NCBI RefSeq assembly: GCF_000321225.1
Contig: NW_004450583.1
Location: 288,495-352,494, forward strand
Length of the DNA: 64,000 nucleotides
Direction of reading: 5' to 3'
Origin: Odobenus rosmarus divergens
Taxonomy: Eukaryota > Chordata > Mammalia > Carnivora > Odobenidae
This document shows, piece by piece, positions 1 to 12,292 of this stretch. The notes under the pieces were generated by a model. It worked only from the letters and a program-made list of their open reading frames with translations, ran no database searches and was not told the origin of the DNA. Made by a program: the position numbers and the translations under genes. Position 1 is the first letter of the stretch. The number at the start of each line of letters is the position of its first letter.

Positions 1-51
1 TGACCCTGAGATCAAGAGTCACATGCTCTTCTGACTGAGCCAGCTGGGCTC
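1..51 (-). repeat. CAN SINE, head end only (cut by window edge)
   Basis: Reads ctgagatcaagagtcacatgc ... gactgagccagctgggctcccc, the antisense of the head of an older CAN SINE subtype; its tail lies before base 1. Confidence 0.75.
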
Positions 52-359
52 CCCATAGATCTTTTCATTTAATATCAATTTCTTTAATATCTTTTAATAC
101 ATTGTTTTAATTTTGTCCATAAAGGTCCATTTGTTGAAGACTTATTCCTAGGTACCTTATATGGTACAATATTAAAAATTACATTTTTAATCTATTTGTT
201 GCTGTTATATAGGTGTACAGTACCTGTTTTTCAAGGGAAATGAGTTCTAGGATAATGTTGGCCTCTGGCAAAAGTTTATATTCTTTGTCATATTTTTAAA
301 ACTTCTGATATTTTACTTATATGTTAATAGATTTCTCATCTATTTAATACTAGATTAAA

Positions 360-1130
360 CTTTCCCTGGATTTCTTTTTTTATTGTGATATTCACATAAC
401 ATAGAATTTACTCCTTTAAAGTGAACAGTGAAGTGGTTTTTAGTATATTCACAAAGTTGTGCAACCATCACTACTGACTAATTTCAGGACATCTTTATCA
501 CCCCCAAAAGAAGTCCATACACATTAGCTGTCACTCCCCAACCCTCCAGTCCCTCAGCCCTCTGAGAACCACCAATCTGCTTTCTGCCTGTGTGGATTTG
601 CCTATTCTGACATTTCATAAATGAATCATACAGTATGTGACCTTTTGTCTCTGGCTTATTTTACCTCACATATTTTCAAGGTTTAGCCATGTTTTAGCAA
701 GTATCAGTACTTCTTTTTTTATTGATGAATATAATTCCAAAAATACCAAAATTTTGTTCATCTCTTCATCAGTTGATGGACATTTGGGTTTTGTTTTTTG
801 ACTATTATGAATAATGCTACTATGAATATTTGTGTACATATGTTTTGAATATTCTTACATATATACCTGGGAGTGAAATTGTTGGATCATATGAAAACCA
901 ATTTTTTTTTTTTTTTATAGATTTTATTTATTTATTTATTTGACAGAGAGAGACACAGCGAGAAAGGGAACACAAGCAGAGGGAGTGGGAGAGGGAGAAG
1001 CAGGCCTCCCGCAGAGCGGGGAGCCCGACGTGGGGCTCGATCCCAGGACCCTGGGATCATGACCTGAGCCGAAGGCAGACGCTTAACGGCTGAGCCACCC
1101 AGGTGCCCCGAAAACCAATTTTTTGAAGAA
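360..1130 (-). mobile_element. Old L1 3' end, antisense, split by a SINE
   Basis: The antisense of an L1M-type 3' region: gaatttactcctttaaagtgaac, then the antisense of the ORF2 end ('gttgatggacatttgggtt', 'ttgttggatcatatg'). Resumes after the SINE at 909-1109. Confidence 0.75.
909..1109 (-). repeat. CAN SINE, full length
   Basis: T-rich tail at the left, head ending gccacccaggtgcccc. Target-site duplication gaaaaccaatttttt at 893 and 1110. Confidence 0.95.
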
Positions 1131-1369
1131 TACATTTATCATTGATCTTTATTGCTATGATTATGTTTTTTAAGGCTTCTAGTTAGTATAGAGATAATGT
1201 TGATATTTTTCTTGTATTACACAAACACTTCATTGCAGGTATCACATCTATGTCAGAGTAGGTAATTACTTTGAAATCCATTATTTTGTTTTTAAGGTTG
1301 TGTCTTAATTAATAAAATCCAAGTTTTGAGATCAGAGTTGCAAATGCTACATAGAGTATTTTCTTAAAA

Positions 1370-3080
1370 ACTTGAAACAACCTCAAATTTACAGGAAATT
1401 TATAAGTACAGTACAAAGAACTACCTTTCATGAATAATTTGGGAGTAAGTTACTGACATGATACCCCCTCATACCAAATATTTTTGTGTATTTCCTTCAA
1501 ACAAGGATACTACATGACCAGAGTATAAGCATCAAATCCTGGAAACTAACAGTGAAACGTGGCTATCATCTAATCTCTAGACCCCATTAAAATTTCACTA
1601 GCTGTCCCAGTAACGTCCTTTTATAGCAAAAGTTCACTTAATATTGTTATGTTTCTTTAGTCTCCATCTGGAATAGTTCCTCAATTTGTGATATCACAAA
1701 TACGAGCTTGTTTTTCTCATTGCATTCTATTTGGTGGCACATGGTTCCATTTGTCCCATTATTGATGATGTTCACTTTGATCACTTAATTAAGGTATGGT
1801 GTCTTACACCTTAATTTTTTTTCTGATGTTTAAAAGTATTTTATGGAGGGGCGCCTGGGTGGCTCAGTCGATTGAGCTAAGGTTTTGATCCCAGTTGGGT
1901 TCCCTGCTTAGGCTCAGGCCATGATCCCAGTTGGGTTCCCTGCTTAGTGGGGAGTCTGCTTCTTCCTCTCCCTTTGCCCCTCCCCCTGCTTGTGCTCTCC
2001 CTCTCTCTCTCAAATAAATAAATAAAAGTTTAAAAAAAAGTAAAAGTATTTTGTGGAGAGGTAACTTTGAAATTATGTAGCTACTATCCTATTCCTCATC
2101 AAACTTTCAATTTTTGAATTTATTTACATCAGTGTAGACTCATGGATTCCTATTTTATTCAGTTAGTTTTAATATATCATTAGCATTATTTATTTTGAAG
2201 TTCATACTGTCCCAGCTTTTGGCCAGTAGAATTCCCTTTATACTGGCTTCTGTGCCATTTTGACATGTTATCCTTCTTTGAGCACTTACTTTCTGGCACA
2301 AGATACTCCGGGCTTATTTTGTACCTTCTTTGGCCCAGCGCTGGAATCAGCCACTTCTCTAAGGAGCCCTGGTTCCTTTTAGTGCCATTTAGAAACAAAT
2401 ATTTGGGTGCTAAGTGTGCCCATTGCTTTTCAGTTGTCCCTGAAAACCCTCTCAGTGGACCGAACTAGGGAATATATGTATTCCTCCTATTCCATTTTGA
2501 CATGACAAAGTTCATTCTAGTTTTTTCCTTTTTCATATTTGTAACTTCTTTCTTTGATAATAAGAAATCTGGGTTCCATTATCCTTAATATATTTATTTG
2601 ATAAATCCCCCAAATGTAACCAGTTTCCTACTAATGCCACTGCCTCCTAACCTCTGCAGATACCCTTCTCACTTCACAAATGTTTCAACACCGTGTACTG
2701 GGTCACTACCGCCTGCACCCTTTCACCCATTGCATGTTCTTTTCACCCTGCTCAGAGCCAGACACCCAGTGTAGTCCTAACTTCCATACTGGCACCCTCG
2801 CCCTGCTTGGACTGTCATCCTGTGTGAGGCTGCCTACTCCCCACATAGTAGCCTTCTTCTCTCTATTCTGGTACCAACATTACAAGCTGGCTGTTCTCCC
2901 ATATGGACATCCTCTTCATCTAACTTGTGCTCCAACACCCTGCAACAACCTGCTCTCCCACCTGAAAACACCTACTGTGTCACTTTTTTTTCAGTCATGC
3001 CAGTATATATCCCATTTTACATGCTCTTCTTGTAAGATATTGATACTCCTTTCAGAGTTTTTTTCCTTTTGAACCTACAT
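1370..3080. repeat. Old L1M-like 3' UTR material
   Basis: Phrases such as 'gtggcacatggttccatttgtcccatta' and 'aaggagccctggttccttttagtg' are familiar from ancient mammalian L1M 3' UTRs. Open frames here (for example 2680-3072, 130 codons) are not genes. Similar material resumes at 3510-3840. Subfamily and strand not resolved by eye. Confidence 0.5.
1848..2040 (+). repeat. CAN SINE with internal 36-bp duplication
   Basis: Head ggggcgcctgggtggctcag, tail aaataaataaataaaag. Target-site duplication taaaagtatttt(a/g)tgga at 1831 and 2041. Inside, a 26-base string starting tgatcccagttggg is present at 1886 and again at 1922. Confidence 0.93.
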
Positions 3081-3084
3081 GGAC

Positions 3085-3510
3085 TGTTTGCCTCAGTCAG
3101 TAGCATGCAGTGAATGTGATGCTATATGATTCTCTAGGTTAGAAGGTAACACAGCTTCTGCCTGCCTCTGTTTCTCTCTCTGGACACTTGACCTTGGAAT
3201 CCAGCCATCATGTTGTGAGGAAGTTCAGACCAGACCACATGGAAAAACCCATGTGGAGATGAACTGAAGCCCCCAGCTGAAACCCAGCATCAGCTGCCAG
3301 ATATTGGAATGAATGACCATTCAAATGAATTCAGGTCAAGCCTTCAAGTTTTTCAACTGATATCGCAGATGTTGTGGAGAAGAGATAAGACTTCCCGCTG
3401 TGATCTATAAAAATTCCCGACCTATGTAAACCTGGGGAGATAATACATGATTGTTGCTGTTTTAATTCATTAAGTTTTAGAGTAATTTGTTATACTGCCA
3501 AAATAACTAG
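3085..3510 (+). mobile_element. MaLR-type (MLT1-like) solo LTR
   Basis: Contains 'ccttggaatccagccatcatg', 'gtggagatgaactgaagcccccag', 'ataatacatgattgttgctgtttt' and 'taagttttagagtaatttgtta', the conserved layout of an MLT1 LTR 3' half. No internal region adjoins it. Confidence 0.65.
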
Positions 3511-4462
3511 AACACCCCTCTAGCACTGCTCAGGGTCAGGAAAACTGCTAGATGTTCTCTTCACCCCTCTTGGTTTCCTACCACACAACAGGCCATCTTC
3601 CTACACAGACACCCTCATTACTGTGCTTGGGTTCCAATTTCATATACCAGGGTGCCCTCCCAGGTTGATCCTTTCCTTATTCTGTTCTGGCTTTGAAACC
3701 CCATGTTTGGTGTCTCTTGAGGCATTGGGTAACAGGCAGCACATATCTACCATCCCTGAGAGAAAGGAAACTAATAAGGTGAGCCCCTATTTATCCTGGT
3801 TCCTGATTGGGGATAATTTTCTGACTATGGATTTGTGAGCCAGAGTCCAAACAAGGCATGGTGATTCCATTGTGCTGAGGAACAGAGATCAGAGATCATG
3901 GAAGACGAAGCAGCTGAAATATGCAGGGCAGGGGGAGGTAAAGGGCACCAGAAATTGTAAATAAGTGGGTAAATATAAAAGTCTGTATTTTTTTGTGATT
4001 TCTTATTTATGCAAGATGGAATTTATACTTGAAGTAAAAGATGAGACAAATACAGCTGAAAGGATGGGTGACTGTAAATGGGATTATACTATTTTTTTTA
4101 AATTACATTTGTGAAGTGTCAAGTATCAAGAGAGAAATGGGAAGTATGAAGAAGGAGGTATGAAGTGGTAAAATACTGACTCTAACTAGACTTTGATAGG
4201 TTATGAATGTATATTATTAGTTCTAGAACAAGCATTAAAATTATAAGAAGAATAAGCTAAGATGCCAATTGGGGAAATAAAATGCAATACTAACAGATAT
4301 TTGATAATCAGATAAGTCAGGAAAGGAAAAAGAAAAAAGGAAAGGAACAAGAGAGGACCAAAAAACAGAAGGGACAGATGGAAAAGAAATAGCAGGATGG
4401 TAGATTTCAACTCAACCATGTCAACAATTAAAACAAATGTAAATGGATTAAACACTCCAATT

Positions 4463-4653
4463 TTTTTTTTAAGATTTTATTTATTTATTTGACAGAGACA
4501 CAGTGAGAGAGGGAACACAAGCAGGGGGAGTAGAAGAGGGAGAAGCAGGCTTCCCGCCAAGCAGGGAGCCCGATGTCGGGCTTGATCCCAGGACCCTGGG
4601 ATCATGACCTAGCCAAAGGCAGACACTTAACGACTGAGCCACCCAGGCGTGCC
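4463..4653 (-). repeat. CAN SINE inside L1
   Basis: Target-site duplication taaacactccaatt at 4449 and 4654. Confidence 0.95.
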
Positions 4654-5038
4654 TAAACACTCCAATTAAAAGCAGAGATTGTCAGAATGGATAAAAAAGC
4701 AAGACTCAACTGTATACTATGTGGAAGAAATGCACTGTAAATATATAGGCACAAATAGGTTGAAATTTAAAAGATAGAGAAAGATATATCATGAACATAG
4801 AAGGCTGACATGGTTATATTAATATGAGACAAAGTAAACTTGAAAACACGGAGTTTGTCCTAAGAAAGAATATTTCCTAGTGATAAGAGGCAATTTGTTT
4901 TAGCTCAGGCTGCCATAACAAGATACCACAGACTGTGGCTTAAACACCAGATACTTTCTCACAGTTCTGGAGGCTAGAAGCCCAAAAGCAGGGTGCCATC
5001 CAGATTGGTTTGTGGTGAGGCCTCTCTCCCTAGATTCT

Positions 5039-5233
5039 TTTTTTTTTTTTTAAAGATTTTATTCATTTATTTGAGAACGAGAATGAGAGACAGCATGAGA
5101 GGGAAGAGGGTCAGAGGGAGAAGCAGACCCCCCCGCTGAGCAGGGAGCCCGATGTGGGACTTGATCCCGGGACTCCAGGATCATGACCCGAGCCGAAGGC
5201 AGTCGCTTAACCAACTGAGCCACCCAGGCGCCC
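5039..5233 (-). repeat. CAN SINE inside the MaLR LTR
   Basis: Target-site duplication ttctccctagattct, near-exact, at 5024 and 5234. Confidence 0.93.
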
Positions 5234-5364
5234 TTCTCCCTAGATTCTGTATCCTCACATGGCCTTTCTTTTAGGCATGTGCACAGGTGGAGAGATCTCT
5301 GGTATCTTTTCCTCTTACAAGAACATCAGTCCTATCAGATTAGGGCCCCAACCTTATGACCTCA

Positions 5365-5575
5365 ATTTTTTTTTTCAAATTTTTATTTAAATTCCAGTTA
5401 GTTAATATATAGTGTACTATTAGTTTCAGGTGTGGAATTTAATGATTCAATACTTAGATACAGCACCCCGTGCTCATCACAGCAAGTGCCCTCCTTAATC
5501 CCCATCACCTATTTAACCCATCCCCCCACCCACCTTCCCTCTGGTAACTATCAGTTTGTTCTCTATAGTTAAGAG
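5365..5575 (-). mobile_element. 5'-truncated L1 3' end inside the MaLR LTR
   Basis: T-rich start, then the antisense L1 3' UTR ('ccagttagttaatatatagtg', 'tcagtttgttctctatagttaagag'). Flanked by cttatgacctca at about 5353 and 5576. Confidence 0.85.
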
Positions 5576-5819
5576 CTTATGACCTCATTTAACCTTAGTT
5601 TCTAAATACAGCCACATTGTGGGTTAGGCTTCAGTGTAGGAATTCACACAGGAATTCAACAGAGGAGGACACAATTCAGTCTATAACACAGTTCACCAGG
5701 AAGACATAACAATTCTAAATAAGTACACATCTAATAGAGTTTCAATATGGATGAAGAAAACTGATAAAATTAAAGAGAGGGATCAATGAATTCATAATTA
5801 TTGTTAAAGATTTTAGTAA

Positions 5820-6025
5820 GGGCGCCTGGGTGGCTCAGTTGGTTAAGCAACTGCCTTCGGCTCAGGTCATGATCCTGGAGTCCCGGGATCGAGTCCCACG
5901 TCGGGCTCTCTGCTCAGCGGGGCGTCTGCTTCTCCCTCTGACCCTCTTCCCTCTTGTGCTCTCTATCTCTCATTCTCTCTCTCTCAAATAAATAAATAAA
6001 TAAAAATCTTTAAAAAAAATAAAAA
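5820..6025 (+). repeat. CAN SINE inside L1
   Basis: Target-site duplication aaagattttagtaa at 5806 and 6026. The pyrimidine body has the longer 'gaccctcttccctcttgtgctctctatctctcat' variant. Confidence 0.95.
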
Positions 6026-6989
6026 AAAGATTTTAGTAATTAATGGAACAATTAGAAAATCAGTAAAAATATAAAAGATCTGATGCTACACCCAACAAAT
6101 ACAGAGTACATATTCTTCTGAGGCACACATGTAATGTTCACAAGGATAGACTGTATGGTGGATTGTAAAATGTCTCAATATTGTTCAAAAGACTAACTCT
6201 CACAGAGTATATTCTCTGATCACAACAGAATTAGAAATCAGTAACAATAAGATACCTAGAAAGACCCCAAATATTTGGAAACTCAACAACATGCTTCCAA
6301 ATATCAAATTACAAGGAAAATTAGAGGGTATTTTGAACTATATGATAACAAAAACACAAAATATCAAAATATGTGGATGCTGCTAATGTTTTTACAAGGA
6401 AGTTTGTAGCTTTAAACACCTATTAGAAAAGAATACAGCTTTGAATGAATTATTTAAGTTTTTACCTTAAGATGCTGGGAAAGATTAAACCCAAAGAATA
6501 AAATGAAATAACAAAAATCACTGAAATAGAAAACAAATAAAAGAGAAAATGAACAAATCCAAGAGTTGATCCTTTGAAAAGATTAATAATTGATAAGCCC
6601 TCTGGTGATACTGGTCAAGAAAAGGAAGGAAGCACAAATTACAAATACCATTAGTGAAAGAGGAAAGATCAGCTCAAGTCCTACAGACATTGAAAGAATA
6701 TTAATAGTAGGAACAATTTTATGGCAATACATTCTGCAACTTAAATAAAATGGACAAATTCTTTAAAAAATCTGAATAGTTGTAAAATTCATAAAGAAAC
6801 TGAATCAAACAACTCTCTTAGAGAAAGCTTTAGGCCTAGCTGGTTTCACTACTGAATCTATCATGCATTTTTTGTGGAAGAAATAACAGCCACACAAACT
6901 TTTTCCACAAAATAGCATTTTTAAATCACGTTATGAGGCCAGCATAATATTGATGCCAAAGACCTGATGAAAACGTATCATAAAAGAAA

Positions 6990-9412
6990 ATTATGAGGTG
7001 GGACTTCTAGTATGACAGAATGAATAGCTTGACAAGTCCTCTTCCCCAAAAGCAGCAATAAAACTGGATAAAATGGTCAAAGGAACCATTTTCAGGGCCC
7101 TGAAATTGACCAAAGGTACTTAAAACAGCAAAGCAGTTATTCACGAAAATCAGTGGAACCATGTGTTAAGAACAGTGAGAACCTGTTCTACTACAAAGGG
7201 ACAAGCTGTGCTAACTAGCAGCTTAACCACCAGAATGGAGTGGAACTTGGACAAACTCTATACCCAATGCCATCATCAATAACAGTAGCAAACTCAGTGG
7301 CATACAAATGAGGCAAAATAGTGGCTCAGATAGTCTGTGGATTCAGTAGTGGCTAGGGCAGAAAAATGAACTGGCAGACTATCCAGAAATTTATCAAGGA
7401 GATCTGGGAAATAAGATAGTCATAGTGCTGGGACGCCTGGGTGGTTCAGTTGGTTAAGCGTCTGCCTTTGACTCAGGTCATGATCCCAGGGTCCTGGGAT
7501 CTAGTCTCGCATCAGGCTCCTTGCTCAGCAGGGAGCCTGCTTCTTCCTCTGCCTGCTGCTCCCCCTGCTTGTGTGCTCCACCCCCCCGACAAATAAATAA
7601 ATAAAATCTTAAAAAAAGATAGTCATAGTGCTCTGATAAATTGTCCACATATCCAAGCAGCATGCAAATATGGAAAAGATCAGAAAAGGGCACAGAAATT
7701 AAAAGCCAAGGCAGACAAAATAAACAGAACACTACTAGAAACAAAAAGATATTTCATAATGATAAAAAGGCCTATTCATTAGGAAAATAAAGCAATTACA
7801 AAATGTATACATATCTAACAATCAAGCCTTAAAGTACATGAAGTAAGATTTGACAGAAGTGAAGGAAAAACAGCACAACAATTATAGCAAGGAGACTTCA
7901 ATACCCTACTCCCAGTACTTGATAGAACAACTAGACAGAAAATCAGCAAGCATACTGAAGACCCAGCTTGACCTAACATTCCATCCAAAGACAACAGAAT
8001 ATATATTCTGTATATATAAAACAAGTCTCATAACTCTACAAGGACTAAAACTATACAAGGTATGTTCTCCAACCATGCTGGAATTAAGTTAGAAAGGAAC
8101 ACCTAGAAATTTGGGATATCTCCAAATATTTGGAAGTTAAGCAGCTCTCTTTTAATTAACTGATGGACTGAAGAAGAATTCTACAAGGGAAATTAGAAAA
8201 TATTTTTAATTGAATGAAAAGGGAAAAAATATCAATCTGTAGGATGTAGCTCAAGTGGTGCTTAGAGGAAAATTAATAGCTTTAAATCCTATGGGGGGGA
8301 AAAAATCAAGCTCACAGATGCAGAGAACAGATTGGGGTTGGCCAGAGATGGGAGTTGGGGGATGGGCAAAATGGGTGAAGGGAGTCAATATTTAAAAGCT
8401 TCCAGTTATAAAATAAGTAATGGGGATGTAATGTACAGCATGGTGACTACAGTTAATAATACTGTATTGCATATTTGAAAGTTGCTAAGAGAGTAGATCT
8501 TAAAAGTTCAAGAAAAAAAATTCTGTGACTATGTATGGTGACGTATTTTAACTAGATTTATTGTGATCATTTCACAATATATCATTTCACAATATATACA
8601 AATATTGAATCATGTTGAACATCTGAAACTAATATAAGGTATAATAAGATTTTTAAAATAGAAAAAAATGTCTACAGAAAAAAGGAGTGTCAGTAACATG
8701 AGCTTCTACCTTTAGAAACTAAAAAAGTAAATAAAAAGCAGAAGGAAGAAAACAATACATATTAGAGTAGAAATTAACAAAATACAAAACAAAAAACAAC
8801 AGAGAAAATCAAGTCAGAAGTTGGTTCATTGAAAAAATTCAACAAAATTGACAAATCTTTAGGTAGTCTGATCAAGAAAAAAGACACAAATTAACAAGAT
8901 TAGAAGTGAATGAGGGGGACATAACTATTGACTCTTCAGAAATGAAAAGGACTAAGGGAATGTAATAAGCAACTTCATGCCAAGAAATTAGATAATTTAA
9001 ATGTAATTGACAAATTTCTAGAAAGACACAATTGCCCAACTGACTCAAAAAGAAATAAAAAATCCATATAGATCCATAATAAATTAGTAACTAAAAATCT
9101 TCCTACAAAGAAAAACCCAGGCATAAATGGCTTCATTGGTAAATTCTACCAAGTACTTAAAAGAATACATAATAACTATCTTTCATAAACTTGTTCAGAA
9201 AATGGAGGAAGGAATACTTCCCAACTCATCCCATGAAGCCAGTATTACCCTGCTACCAAAGCCAGACAAAGACATTACAAGTTTCTGTGTGCAAAAAATT
9301 CTATAGAATCCATAAAACAAACAAAACTCACTATTAGAACTAATAGAGTTCAACAAGGCCACAAGATACAAAGTCAATATAAAAAATCAGTTGTATTTCT
9401 ACAATTTCTACA
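6990..9412 (+). mobile_element. Mosaic of L1 fragments, sense
   Basis: 7000-7430 resembles an L1 5' or inter-ORF region; 7800-8300 resembles ORF2 with numerous stops; 8300-8660 is an L1 3' UTR (gatgggagttgggggatggg ... aacatctgaaactaat); from 8690 ORF2-like sequence resumes and reaches 'ccagacaaagacattacaag'. At least two elements are involved and no frame is intact. Confidence 0.65.
7430..7616 (+). repeat. CAN SINE
   Basis: Target-site duplication agatagtcatagtgct, exact 16 bases, at 7414 and 7617. Confidence 0.95.
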
Positions 9413-9700
9413 ATTACTCAGTGCTCATCATAAGTGTACTCTTAATCTGCTTCACCTATTTCATCCATGCCCCCACCTACTTCCCCACTGGTAACCATCA
9501 GTTTGTTCTCTATAGTTAAGAGTCTGTTTCGTGGTTTGTCTTTGTTTGTTTTGTTTCTTAAATTTCACATATGAGTGAAATCATACAGTATTTGTCTTTC
9601 TCTTATTTCACTTAGCATTATACTCTCTAGATCCATCCATGGATCCATCCATTTTTGCAAATGGCAAGATTTCATTCTTTTTTATGGCTGAGTAATATTC

Positions 9701-9736
<36 letters not shown>

Positions 9737-9903
9737 GATATATATATATATATATCACATCCTCTTTATCCACTCATATGTAGATGGACACTTGGGGTGC
9801 TTCCATATCTTGGCTATTGTAAATAATGCTGCAGTAAACATAGGGGTGCATATATCTTTTTGAATTAGTGTTTTCATAACCTTTGGGTAAATACCCAGTT
9901 CCA
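9413..9903 (-). mobile_element. L1 3' end, antisense
   Basis: The antisense of the L1 3' UTR and ORF2 C-terminus ('ggtaaccatcagtttgttctct', 'tttatggctgagtaatattcc', 'cttggctattgtaaataatgctg'). It contains a (TG)n(TA)n microsatellite at 9703-9756. It ends with 'gggtaaatacccagt', the usual ORF2 text. Confidence 0.85.
9703..9756. repeat. (TG)n / (TA)n microsatellite
   Basis: About 15 TG units followed, after aggata, by about 8 TA units, within the antisense L1. Confidence 0.9.
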
Positions 9904-10800
9904 CTTGTCACTTTTATTCAGCATTGTACTGGAGGTTCTAGTCAGTGCAATAAGATAATATAAGGAAATGAAAGGCATCCACATTGGAAAAGACTAAATA
10001 AAACTATCTTCATTTGCAGATGACATGATGTAAAAAATCCTGAAGAGTTCACACTCTTTCTGCCCCCACAAAATCTGCTAGAACAAAGAAATAACTTCAG
10101 GAAGGTCACAGTATATTAGATCAATTTACAAAAATCAATTATAAATGTGGCATGTTTACATAATAGAATATTATGCAGCCATAAAAATGAAAGAAGTACT
10201 AATACATGCTATACTATGGATGAACCTTACAAACAGGTTCAGTGAAAGAAGCCAAACACAAAAGGCTGTGTATTATATGACTCCCATTTATGCGGAATGT
10301 CCAGAAGAGAATATCCATAGACAAAAAGTAGGTTAGTTGTGACTGGGTAGAAAGAGAAATGGAGGTTTCTTTTCAGGGTAATGAAATTTTCTGGGATTAG
10401 ATACTGGTGATGGTTGCACAATTGTGAATATACTACAAACCACTGGAAATATACCCCAAACCGCTAACTTGCACACTTTAAAAAGATGAATTTCATGGTA
10501 TATGAATTGTATCTAAATTTAAAAATCTTTCTACGCACATTAGTACATGAACAACTCTGAAAATGAAAATAAAAAAATAAATTTAATTCACAGTAGAACA
10601 AAAGGAATAAACTTAAAAGCAGCACAAAACTTGTACAAAAGAAGAAAGTTAGAAGACTTACACTATCATATTTCAAAACTTAATAAAATGGTGCTATAAT
10701 CAAAAGAGTGTGGTATTGACATAAGGATAGGCATAATGATCAGTGGAACAGAACTGGCAATCCAGAAATAAACCCTTACATTTAGAGTCATTTGATTTTT

Positions 10801-10996
10801 TTTTTTTAAAGATTTTATTTATTTATTTGACAGAGAGAGACACAGCAAGAGAGGGAACACAAGCAGGGGGAGTGGGAGAGGGAGAAGCAGGCCTCCCGCG
10901 GAGCAGGGAGCCCGATGCGGGGCTCGATCCCAGGACCCTGGGATCATGACCTGAGCCGAAGGCAGACGCTTAACAACTGAGACACCCAGGCGCCCC
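10801..10996 (-). repeat. CAN SINE with a pyrimidine tract at its head
   Basis: Target-site duplication agtcatttgattttt at 10786 and 11024. Between the head (aggcgcccc) and the right duplication lies a 26-base (T6-8 C)n run, unusual on that side. Confidence 0.93.
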
Positions 10997-11193
10997 TTTT
11001 TTTTCTTTTTTCTTTTTTCTTTTAGTCATTTGATTTTTGACAAAGATGCCAAGGCAATTCAATAGGGAAAGTATCTTTTCCCCATAAATATTGCTGACAC
11101 AATTGGATATCCATATGCAAAAAGATGAAATTAGATTCTTAACTCACATCATATAGAAAATTTACTCAAAATTATAAATCTAAATGTAAGAGC

Positions 11194-11401
11194 AGGGGTG
11201 CCTGGCTGGCTCAGTTGTTAAGCATCTGCCTTCAGCTCAGGTCATGATCCCAGGGTCCTGGGATCGAGCCCCTCATTGGGCTCCCTGCTCGGCGGGAAGC
11301 CTGCTTCTCCCTCTCTCACTCCCCCTGCTTGTGTTCCGTCTCTCACTGCCTCTCTCTGTCAAATAAATAAATAAAATCTTTTTAAAAAAATATAAAATAA
11401 A
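11194..11401 (+). repeat. CAN SINE inside L1
   Basis: Target-site duplication taaatgtaagagc at 11181 and 11402. Confidence 0.95.
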
Positions 11402-11710
11402 TAAATGTAAGAGCAAAAACTGTCAATCTTTTAGAAAAAAATATGAGAAAACCTGCAAGACAACAGTACACAGATATGACACACCAAAAGCACAAGCCTA
11501 AAAAATGGATAAATTTGACTTCATCAAAATTAAAAATCTTTTGTGCTTTCAAATATACCATCAAGGGAATGAAAGGATAAGCCACAGATAGGGAGAAAAT
11601 ATTTGCAATAGTACATATACCTGACAAAGGACTTGTATCCAAAACTTAAAAATTCTATATTAAGAAGACAAAGCAGTTGAAAAAAATGGGCAAAAGACTT
11701 GAGCTCCATG

Positions 11711-11757
11711 GAGGAAGATATATAGATGTAGATAGATAGATAGACAGATAGATAGAT
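11711..11757. repeat. (GATA)n microsatellite
   Basis: Reads gtagatagatagatagacagatagatagatatg inside L1-derived sequence; the second half of the L1 frame is lost here. Confidence 0.85.
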
Positions 11758-11947
11758 ATGACCAGGTAGAATATAGAAAGATGCTCAGTATCATTAATCA
11801 TCAGAGAAGTGCAAATTTAAAACTGTCATGATGCACCACTTCACACTCACTAAAATAGCTAAAACTAAAAAGACTGACAGTACCTACTTTTAGCCAGGCT
11901 GTGGAGCAAAATTTAATGCTCACACATTTCTGGTGGTAGTGCTAAAT

Positions 11948-12060
11948 TGTATGTATATATGTACGTGTGTATATATGTGTGTGTGTCTATGTAATATATA
12001 TATACATATGAATGAGATATCTCATATATGATAAATAAGATATATAAATATATTAGCATT
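11948..12060. repeat. TA/TG-rich low-complexity stretch
   Basis: Alternating TATATG, GTGTGT and TATATA runs, no coding signal. Confidence 0.8.
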
Positions 12061-12090
12061 CAATAGTGAAGGCAAAATAAAGACATTTTA

Positions 12091-12292
12091 TTTTTTTTAT
12101 TATGTTACGTTAATCACCATACACTACATCATTAGGTTTTGATGTAGTGTTCCATGATTCATTGTTTGCGTATAACACCCAGTGCTCCATGCAGAACGTG
12201 CCCTCTTTAATACCCATCACCGGGCTAACCCATCCCCCACTCCCCTCCCCTCCCCTCTAGAACCCTCAGTTTGTTTCTCAATGGACTTTGAG
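12091..12292 (-). mobile_element. Young-looking 5'-truncated L1 3' UTR, antisense
   Basis: Starts ttttttttattatgttacgtt, then 'caccatacactacatcatta', 'cagtgctccatgcagaacgtgcc', 'cctctagaaccctcagtttgttt'. Exact 17-base target-site duplication aaaataaagacatttta at 12074 and 12293. The same subfamily is present on + at 22355-22702. Confidence 0.9.

Larger units (their letters stand above)
4905..5690 (-). mobile_element. MaLR-type (MLT1-like) LTR, antisense, carrying two later insertions
   Basis: Antisense marks are 'gccataacaagataccacagac', 'cacagttctggaggctagaag', 'cctcacatggcc', 'gaggacacaattcagtctataaca'. It is interrupted by a SINE (5039-5233) and an L1 3' end (5365-5575). Confidence 0.7.
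4385..6990 (+). mobile_element. Old L1, ORF2 endonuclease and following region, heavily interrupted
   Basis: Sense text such as 'caattaaaacaaatgtaaatgg', 'cagaatggataaaaaagcaagac' and 'agttgatcctttgaaaagatt' belongs to L1 ORF2. It is interrupted by SINEs at 4463, 5039 and 5820, by a MaLR LTR at 4905-5690 and by a truncated L1 inside that LTR. Frames are broken throughout. Confidence 0.8.

Noticed and set aside
2680..3072. Open frame of 130 codons on +.
   Set aside because: Within old L1M-like 3' UTR text; no start context, splice sites or domain.
10997..11023. Regularly spaced C in T runs, resembling a repeat array.
   Set aside because: Simple sequence, not a CRISPR or satellite; CRISPR arrays are not expected in a mammalian genome.
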